Source: Euborellia annulipes (lineage: Eukaryota; Arthropoda; Insecta; Dermaptera; Anisolabididae). From it: 64,000 nucleotides of DNA. Within the stretch, counting starts at the first letter, position 1. Every line of letters begins with the position of its first letter. The DNA lies in contig JAKCPI010009198.1 in assembly GCA_023213315.1 (NCBI GenBank), positions 1-64,000 on the forward strand, in the 5' to 3' direction. The notes under the pieces were generated by a model. That model searched no databases. It saw nothing but the letters and a program-made list of their open reading frames with translations, and was not told the DNA's origin. The translations under genes and the position numbers were made by a program. Shown in pieces: positions 58,008 through 64,000 of the stretch.

Positions 58008-58642
58008 ATGGCAACCAAAGCGGGTCTTCTTCTTTTCGTTACTCTTTTCTTCATAGGTAAGTGAAATTTGGAGCATTGAAATATTTGACAAAAATGAAAC
58101 TGAGCTTGGTCCAGATTCTATTTCAAAATAACATTTGATTTGTTTTAGGGACTAATATTATTATAAAAAATGGAGCTGCTAAACCTGCAGAAGAACCTGA
58201 ACCATCAGATGGCGGTGAAGAGGAACCAGAACCTTCACAAGAACCTGAACCTTCAGATGGCGGAGAGGAAGAACCAGAACCTTCACAAGAACCAGAACCA
58301 TCAGATGGCGGAGAAGAGGAACCAGAACCTGAACCATCAGATGGCGGAGAAGAGGAACCAGAACCTGAACCATCAGATGGCGGAGAAGAGGAACCAGAAC
58401 CTGAACCTTCAGATGGCGGTGAAGAAGGAGATGGATCTTCAAAAACAGAGGAGGCCGATGGTTCAGGTGGGGAAGAAGAAAATGCTAGCGAAGATCCTGA
58501 GAGTGGAGGAGATGAAGAAGACGACTCAACTGATGGTGAACAAGGAGACGGTTCTTCAAGCGATTCTACTGCAACCGAAGAGAATAAATCTAGTATTTTT
58601 AAATCCTTTTCCGATGGAATTAAAAAAAATCTTCTCTATTAA
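58008..58642 (+). CDS. Secreted acidic repeat protein, gene 1 (180 aa, two exons)
   Basis: Exons 58008-58056 and 58149-58642 (intron GTAAG...TTTTAG, 92 nt, phase 1) give 180 residues. The start MATKAGLLLFVTLFFIG plus TNIII is a signal peptide, with likely cleavage around NGAA|KPA. The mature chain is strongly acidic: EEPEPSDGGEE-type repeats to about residue 100, then Glu/Asp/Ser/Gly-rich sequence, and a short end SSIFKSFSDGIKKNLLY. No Cys in the mature part, no known domain, and I do not recognise a family. It is paralogous to 61521-62633. After the AAA tract near 58621-58628 the frame differs from gene 2: the paralogous tail (INNGKGDDKGKG...) lies in another frame, so this gene ends 17-18 residues early, or the base is a homopolymer error. 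The function is unknown. A secreted, calcium- or surface-binding coat or secretion product would fit such composition, but this is inference. Confidence 0.8.
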
Positions 58643-58753
58643 TAATGGCAAAGGGGATGACAAAGGAAAAGGGGCTGATGGTGCATAACACCACTAACTT
58701 AATATAGATAAAATCCATGAGTAAGTTCCAATAAATTATGATATCTATATTAT

Positions 58754-58996
58754 AGTGGAGAATTGGAGATATCAGCAAAATAGGGATTGTCCAGGTTAAT
58801 AAAACTCCCAGGATAAGACGTTTCGGCCTGAATTTATTTGGCCATCATCAGTTATCGGGAATTATACAGATAAGATGGCCAAATAAATTCAGGCCGAAAC
58901 GTCTTATCCTGGGAGTTTTATTAACCTGGACAATCCCATGATATCTCCAATTCTCCACTATAATCACATCACAGCTACAACCAACCTCAAAAGTAA
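58754..58996. mobile_element. Folded-back insertion in the 3' region of gene 1, with 14-bp TSD
   Basis: GATATCTATATTAT is duplicated at 58740-58753 and 58997-59010; gene 2 has one copy at the same place (62701-62714). Arms 58754-58846 and 58874-58959 are ~90% complementary, with a ~37-bp single-stranded tail. The minus strand of 58817-58851 reads CTGATGATGGCC...GGCCGAAACGTC, similar to hammerhead cores of Penelope-like elements. It is likely a 5'-inverted, truncated Penelope-like retroelement. Confidence 0.75.
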
Positions 58997-59074
58997 GATA
59001 TCTATATTATTCTTTAAATTATAATCTATAATGTAAATTGAAATTTATTGTAACTATTGATATCCTATTATTGT

Positions 59075-59080
59075 AATAAA
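59075..59080 (+). terminator. Poly(A) signal region of gene 1
   Basis: AATAAA in a block conserved with gene 2 (62798-62803). An earlier AATAAA lies at 58730-58735, before the folded-back insertion, and is also conserved (62692-62697). Which is used is unknown. If the later one is used, the insertion is transcribed. Confidence 0.55.
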
Positions 59081-59194
59081 TAAAAATGTTGTTTCTTCAA
59101 ATTTCTCTTCTTTTTTTTTCTTTATAATTTATTATAAATTCTATATAAGATACCAGTACTTTAATCGATTTAAAATTATCTAAAAAATTAATGG

Positions 59195-59330
59195 AATTAA
59201 AAAAAGTCGTTCCCGATGAGCTAGAGGTGTGAAATTTGATATTTAAGGGTCATTTTTGATGACGCAAATAGTGAGTCGGGTTTTAGCAAAATTGACCAAA
59301 CTAATGTGGTACTTTATTTCACGCATTCTG
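59195..59330 (-). repeat. Reverse copy of the AAAGTACCACATTAG repeat
   Basis: Matches the second unit at 2700-2975, shared words CTAGAGGTGTGAAATTTGAT and AATGTGGTACTTTATTTC (as reverse). Confidence 0.65.
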
Positions 59331-59403
59331 CCTTCTTTTTTTTAATACTCTATAATAAAAAAGACTAAAAAGTTAAAAATAACAATATAATAAAAAAAAA
59401 ATA

Positions 59404-60035
59404 AAAAAAAATCTGGTGTGAGTGGCGCACAGCACACAACTTTCTCTTACCTTCGGTAATCGAAAGTTGTGTTCTGTGCTTGTCACACCAGATTTTTTGT
59501 GTCGACATATATTTAGTTCCCGACAGTACGGAACATTTGAATTCAGATGTAAAATTTATAAGTATGGGAAAATATTTATATTTTGTTACCATGGCAACCA
59601 TTTCTCCTATCTTCCCTATGAATTACAAGAGTAAAGTGGTCTTCAGAAGATTTCAATGCCAAAATGAGAATATACATTTTAAAGAGCATCTAAAAAATAG
59701 TTGATTTATGAATTTAAAAAAAAATCGTTGGAGCAAATTTAGAGAAAATCGAAAAAAACTGAAAAAGTGCATCAGTAAAGTACTAGTACTCTTTGGCCGA
59801 TTTTGATTAAAAGCTTATTTTTCCGGTCCCGGGGGGTGTTTAACTAAAATATAAAATTTCAACCTCGTAGCTCAATTCCTTCATGCTTAAAATTGAACAC
59901 ACACCCACCCACACACCCACCCACCCACCCACACACAGACAGACCATGTCGCGAAAACCACTTTTTTGGATTCAGGGGACCTCAAAACGTGAAGATCCAT
60001 CAAAATCTCGACATCGAATTTTTGACATGAATCCA
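59404..60035 (+). mobile_element. Hairpin-ended repeat, plus copy lacking the distal hairpin
   Basis: The AATCTGGTGTGAGTGG hairpin is intact, and the body is almost identical to 57111-57808 in reverse. It ends at ACATGAATCCAT without the TACTTTCTCT hairpin. The microsatellite is ACCCACC/CACACA-rich (59900-59938). With the copy at 57111 it brackets gene 1 as an inverted pair. Confidence 0.8.
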
Positions 60036-60470
60036 TTTAGTTAGAAATATTTATTCTTTATAAATAAAAGCATTTTTTTAAAAAAGTTTTTTTTTTATTA
60101 TATTATTATTTTTATCTTCATTTTTTTTTTTTTAGATTAAAATTCGCTTTTTTAATTATTTAAAAATTATTTAATTTTATATATATTTTAAATTTAACAG
60201 TTATATTAAAAAAACTAAATTTTCAGTTTTCGGAAAAAATAAATATTTAAGGGGTGAGTCTCAAAAAACCGTTAATAGCCGAATCAAGAAGCTGGTTACT
60301 CTAGGCGGTAAGAGATGGCGTTAGTTCTCCCCATAGGGAAACAAGCGTTTTAGTCCATTTCATTTGAAAAGTTCCAGCTAATTAATTAAAGGCAAAAAAT
60401 TAATTATTCTTTGACATAATGATTACTAATTTAATTATCTATAAGATATAGACCAAATTTTTTTTAAATA
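60036..60470. other. Non-genic stretch
   Basis: No gene or bounded element. Confidence 0.6.
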
Positions 60471-60876
60471 TCTATATATATAATAGCGGAGTGTCCGTCC
60501 GTCTGTCCGTCTGCCACGCTCTGTTTGACCAACTTCCCGTTGAAATTTTGAAACGAAATTTTGCAGTCTTATAGAGAACTTTATGGAGAATCCAGGAAAA
60601 ATACTCGGGTCCCGAAATTATTTTGAGTTATTAATTCCTAGAGTTACGATTTCTCCCATAGGAAATGTATAGAGAGTATGTATTCATTGCATTTGTGTAT
60701 TCTATGAATGTAAACAACTCCTAAAGCAGATACTGAATTGGAATATGTAGTAATAATTTTCTTTTCATGATTAATAAAAGGCGAGAGTCCGCAGCAGGCG
60801 GGCCCGAGCCAGCTGGCGGGAGGCTTCGGGCCCCTGGCTAGACATAAGGCCCGCCCAAGGCGGGCGGCGCGGCTAG
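60471..60876 (+). mobile_element. Non-autonomous Helitron, short copy (406 bp)
   Basis: It starts TCTATATATATAATAGCGGA after an A, and ends in hairpin GCCCGCCCAAGGCGGGC plus GGCGCGGCTAG before T. The first ~300 bp match the Helitron at 43704. It carries only one copy of the GC-rich unit that is repeated 4-5 times there. Confidence 0.9.
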
Positions 60877-60959
60877 TCTTTTTTTTATTGTGGTTAATCC
60901 AAAATCAAAAAAGAGCTTCTACAAGTTAATTGGGTATCATTAATTAAAATAAATAGAAA

Positions 60960-61262
60960 CTGGGGTTACCATAAGTCCTGATATCGACCGGACAGTACGG
61001 ATTTGGAACACGTGTCCGGTTTGGCGTCCGGATCTGAGAAATGTCTGGATTTTACTAATAAGAACCGAAAACGTGGCCAAATTGGGAATTTCTAATTTAT
61101 TAACCTCATAATACTCTAAAAAGCTTCTAAATCAAGGTAATATTTTTCATGTCTCAGGATAGCTAAAAACGCAGCTTTCAGTGCCTAATTATCAAAAATT
61201 TTCCTATAACCCCGGAAGTCCTCTGTCCAAATCTGGTCTCAATAAATAATGCTAACCCTATT
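60960..61262. mobile_element. Possible hAT-like MITE (TGGGGTTACCA ... TGCTAACCCTA)
   Basis: The left end TGGGGTTACCATAAGTCC and the inverted right end TAGGGTTAGCATTATTTA are alike over ~10 bp. The sub-terminal CCGGACAGT/GTCCGG words recur. A target duplication is not clear. Confidence 0.4.
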
Positions 61263-61433
61263 GCACCTTATGCCGAAAAAGACATTATTTCGTAATTAAT
61301 TTTTTTAAAAAAAGTCTCAAAATATTTTTTTGTTTTTACCAAATTTAAAAAATAATTATCTTTAAAATGTTTATTGGTTTTTTTGTCTACTCTTAATTAA
61401 ACATAAAAATTTAACGATGCTGATATGATGGCT

Positions 61434-61443
61434 TATATATATA
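61434..61443 (+). promoter_or_regulatory. TATA box of gene 2
   Basis: TATATATATA is 87 bp before the start codon, at the same spacing as in gene 1. Confidence 0.65.
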
Positions 61444-61520
61444 CGAATTTTTAACAAGGTATTAATATAGTGTTATTCTATTCAAAGATCTTGGTCACGA
61501 ACCAAAAAAAAAAAGAAAAT

Positions 61521-62633
61521 ATGGCAACCAAAGCATGCCTTCTCCTTTTCGTTACTCTATTCTTCATAGGTAAGTGAAATTTAGAGCATTGAAATATTTG
61601 ACAAAACTGTAACTGAGTTACTTCCAGATTCTAATTCAAAATAACATGTGATTTATTTTCTGAATTTGTTTTAGGGACTAATATTATTATAAAAAATGGA
61701 GCTGCTAGACCTGCAGAAGAACCAGAACCATCGGATGGATCAGATGGCGGAGAAGCAAACTCTGGCAGTGGTGAACCGGAAGAACCAGAACCATCGGATG
61801 GATCAGATGGCGGAGAAGCAAACTCTGGCAGTGGTGAACCGGAAGAACCAGAACCATCGGATGGATCAGATGGCGGAGAAGCAAACTCTGGCAGTGGTGA
61901 ACCGGAAGAACCAGAACCATCGGACGGATCAGATGACGGAGAAGGAAACTCTGGCAGTGGTGAACCGGAAGAACCAGAACCATCGGACGGATCAGATGAC
62001 GGAGAAGGAAACTCTGACAGTGATGAACCGGAAGAACCAGAACCATCGGATGGATCAGATGGCGGAGAAGGAGGCTCTGCCTCTGGGGAAACTTCAACTA
62101 CAGAAGAAAGGGATGAGGAAGAGGGAGGAGAAAATACTAGCGAAGATCCAGCGGGTGGAGGAGATGAAGAAGATGATTCACCTAGCGATGAACAGGGCGA
62201 CGAAACAACCTCAGAGGCAGGCGATAGTTCAAACGATGATGAAGAGGGAGGAGAAAATACTAGCGAGGATTCTGGGAGTGGAGAAGACGAAGAAGGTGAT
62301 TCTACTGGTTGTGAAAAGGACGACAAATCAAGTGAAGATTCTGGGAGTGGAGAAGACGAAGAAGGTGATTCTACTAGTGGTGAACAGGACGACGAAACAA
62401 CCTCAGAGGCAGGCGATGATGAAGAGGAAGGAGAAAATACTAGCGAAGATTCAGGTAGTGGAGGAGACGAAGGAGGAGTTACACCTAGTTGTGATAAGGA
62501 GAGGAATAATCCTATCAAACAAATTAGTAAATTCATCTCCGATAGGATTAAAAAAGTTCGTTCTATCTTATCTTATTCTATTAATAAAGGCAAAGAAGAT
62601 TGCAAAGATGAACAAAAGGATGAATCTGCATAA
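61521..62633 (+). CDS. Secreted acidic repeat protein, gene 2 (335 aa, two exons)
   Basis: Exons 61521-61569 and 61675-62633 (intron 105 nt, phase 1, GTAAG...TTTTAG). The signal peptide MATKACLLLFVTLFFIG and the TNIII segment match gene 1. Mature protein: six 21-residue units of type EEPEPSDGSDGGEANSGSGEP (exact in the first three, changed in the later ones). Then a Glu/Asp-rich second region with degenerate units around EEGGENTSED, GSGEDEEGDST and DDETTSEAGD. Then a basic, amphipathic-looking end with ISKFISDRIKKV and a charged tail ending at 62631-62633. Low-complexity, strongly acidic before the basic end, with only a few Cys. The 63-bp units are near-identical at DNA level, so recent unequal exchange is likely. 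The long minus-strand ORF here is a shadow of the repeats. The function is unknown. Confidence 0.85.
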
Positions 62634-62691
62634 CTCCAACAACTTAATATTGGAAAAAATCGATGAGAAGATAATATACATAGTTAATTCC

Positions 62692-62803
62692 AATAAATGA
62701 AGATATCTATATTATTCTTTAAAATACAATTATTGTACTATAATGTAAAATGGAATTTAGTGTAGTAGTTATTAATTTATTTATGTCGTATTGTCTTAAT
62801 AAA
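62692..62803 (+). terminator. Poly(A) signals of gene 2
   Basis: AATAAA at 62692-62697 and 62798-62803, both conserved in gene 1. The later one is followed by a TTTGTTTCTTC T-rich stretch. Confidence 0.55.
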
Positions 62804-62860
62804 TACAAATTTTGTTTCTTCAAATTTCTTTTTTTTTTTCTTTATAGTTATAAGATACCA

Positions 62861-63170
62861 CTAGGGGGTCCGTGGCCACCCTAGTGTGTCGAACGATGTG
62901 CGTAAATCCAACAGCAAGTTCTGAATATAGTTTGGGAATTCAGGCTAATGGAAACGTAGTTAGTTTAAAGTTGTTTCATTTCATCATTATTATTATTGGG
63001 TTATTGAAAAAAATGGGGCTTGCATTATGGGGTTTTCAATTCCGATGGGCTTCGGGCTGAATTTTACTAGATACTGTGCTCTTGACTGACAGAGGTCCGC
63101 AGTGGATTTTTGCCTGAAAAAGGGGTCCGCCAGCTAAAAAGGTTAGGAAGCCTTGGGCTATATAAAAAGA
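62861..63170. mobile_element. Possible hAT-like remnant after gene 2
   Basis: The left part has CTAGGGGGTCCGTGG, and the right part AGGTCCGCAGTGG, GGGGTCCGCCAGCTAAAAAGG and TTAGGAAGCCTTGGG. These words are common at hAT-type ends, but the ends do not pair cleanly. It begins where the homology between gene 1 and gene 2 3' flanks stops. Confidence 0.4.
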
Positions 63171-63280
63171 AAATACTGCTTAATCTATCTCTCGTGCCAT
63201 TCATCCAGTAACTGTCTCTTTATTAGGTAATCGTGGTATCTTTTCTCAAAAACTCCCGATCTGATGTGGGGATTTTTTTT

Positions 63281-64000
63281 CTTCTTTTTATTCTTGGCTG
63301 TTGGCCAGAGGCCATCTCGCCATAAAAAATTCATACAATATAAAAATTACAGGTTATACAAAACATTTTACAAAATATTGTGTGTATAAAAACAAAAAGG
63401 AACATAATATGAAATAACATGATTAGAAAATAACTTTATAAGAAAAACACGTTCCAAAAAAAAAAACATAATTAGTAAATAAGCTTATAGGAAAAACAAT
63501 CTAATTTGGTGGAGAGATGTAGAGAGCTGCTGTAATGGCGTCTGTTGACTTGTTGATGATTTCTAGGAAATCAGGCGGACTTCGGAAGTGGGGCTCTATG
63601 GATTGTTTTAGGATGGAGCGTTCTTTTTTAAATTTAGGACAGTACATGAAAAGGTGTTCTGGAGTGGCATATGCGGTACAGGAGCAGCGGGGAGAAGGAA
63701 TATTGTTGAAGCGGAATAGATGGGTATGGTTGATTCGGATTCTATTTATGAGGCATATAGCAGGACGATTAATGGTAGCGAGTTTTTCTAACCAGGATTT
63801 ACCAAGTTGTGGTTTTAATTTTTAACAGAAGGAGCCAGTTGTTTGTTGGGAATTATGCCAGTTTTGAGTTGTTGTTTGAACAGGTTGAAAGTGTCACCCC
63901 AAGGAATGCCATAGTTTAAGGATTCGCCATATAAAGCAGCTTTTTTGGCTAAAAAGTCTGCTATATTATTCCCATGGGATGTTGGGTGAGCATTGATCCA
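63281..64000 (-). pseudogene. RNase H-bearing non-LTR retrotransposon, 3' end (runs out of window)
   Basis: From 64000 on the minus strand, WINAHPTSHGNNIADFLAKK is the last RNase H block (the usual H at the motif plus final Asp). The frame stops at 63815-63817 and continues in another frame as LGKSWLEKLATINRPAICLI, then RIRINHTHLF, CSCTAYATPEHLFMYCPKF (terminal Cys/His motif), ending at 63501-63503. The 3' UTR runs to ~63281 in an A-rich tail; it includes the tip copied at 54539. A single frameshift, in an A-run, is the only break seen, so it is young, though only the 3' part is in the window. Confidence 0.85.

Noticed and set aside
58170..58688. A 172-residue ORF in gene 1
   Set aside because: Out of frame with the spliced signal peptide; repeats keep it open. 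Only its last ~20 codons matter, as the tail homologous to gene 2.
61631..62536. A 301-residue minus-strand ORF (Ser/Pro-rich)
   Set aside because: It is the antisense shadow of the acidic repeats of gene 2; splice sites, signal peptide, TATA box and poly(A) signals all support the plus strand.
61696..62700. A 334-residue plus-strand ORF in another frame
   Set aside because: It overlaps gene 2 in a shifted frame and stays open only because the 63-bp repeat is a multiple of three. It lacks the signal peptide reached by splicing.

Overview
The window looks like repeat-dominated intergenic DNA from an AT-rich invertebrate genome, most likely an arthropod. The signs are metazoan: a GT-AG intron, TATA boxes and AATAAA signals around two genes, non-LTR retrotransposon remnants of several clades (RTE-like, Jockey-like and RNase H-bearing R1/I-like), an irritans-like mariner remnant, hAT elements with 8-bp target duplications, Helitron ends (5' TC, 3' hairpin plus CTAG, A|T target) and long homopolymer and dinucleotide runs. 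The species cannot be fixed from the sequence. Nothing here is bacterial, and there are no operons or ribosome binding sites.

Only two loci look like genuine host genes, both at the right end. They are a tandem pair of paralogues encoding secreted, very acidic, repetitive proteins (58008-58642 and 61521-62633). Each has a 49-nt first exon coding most of a signal peptide, a phase-1 intron, and one long exon. The duplicated block runs from the TATA box (87-89 bp before the ATG) to past the poly(A) signals. Gene 1 carries a 243-bp folded-back insertion in its 3' region and a probable one-base shift near its 3' coding end. Gene 2 is longer, has six 21-residue repeats, and keeps the uninterrupted 3' region. 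Two copies of one dispersed repeat flank gene 1 in opposite orientation.

Layout: 1-5 kb holds a MITE end, a hairpin-ended repeat, and a repeat interrupted by two hAT-type insertions whose empty sites are preserved in an inverted copy at 7.3-7.8 kb. 5-15 kb is a mosaic of the hairpin-ended repeat, CACTGT-ended MITEs and Helitron 3' ends. 15-19 kb holds Jockey-like, RTE-like and RNase H-bearing retrotransposon remnants, the last split by a large palindromic MITE. 19-27 kb is mostly MITEs, minisatellite and AT-rich DNA. 27.8-30.2 kb is a cluster of retrotransposon remnants, including a large inverted repeat. 31-40 kb has a 5S-like relic, a TGCAATATTGC-rich element, two tandem arrays and a tRNA-like relic. 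40-50 kb has a ~180-bp satellite in several blocks, a Helitron with GC-rich tandem units, and a 138-bp higher-order minisatellite. 50-57 kb has another hAT with perfect target duplications, a retrotransposon remnant and a mariner-derived palindrome. 57-64 kb has the gene pair, a second Helitron and the end of another retrotransposon.

The main interest lies in the paired acidic secreted genes, the hairpin-ended repeat family, and several nested insertions whose empty sites can be read inside this same window.
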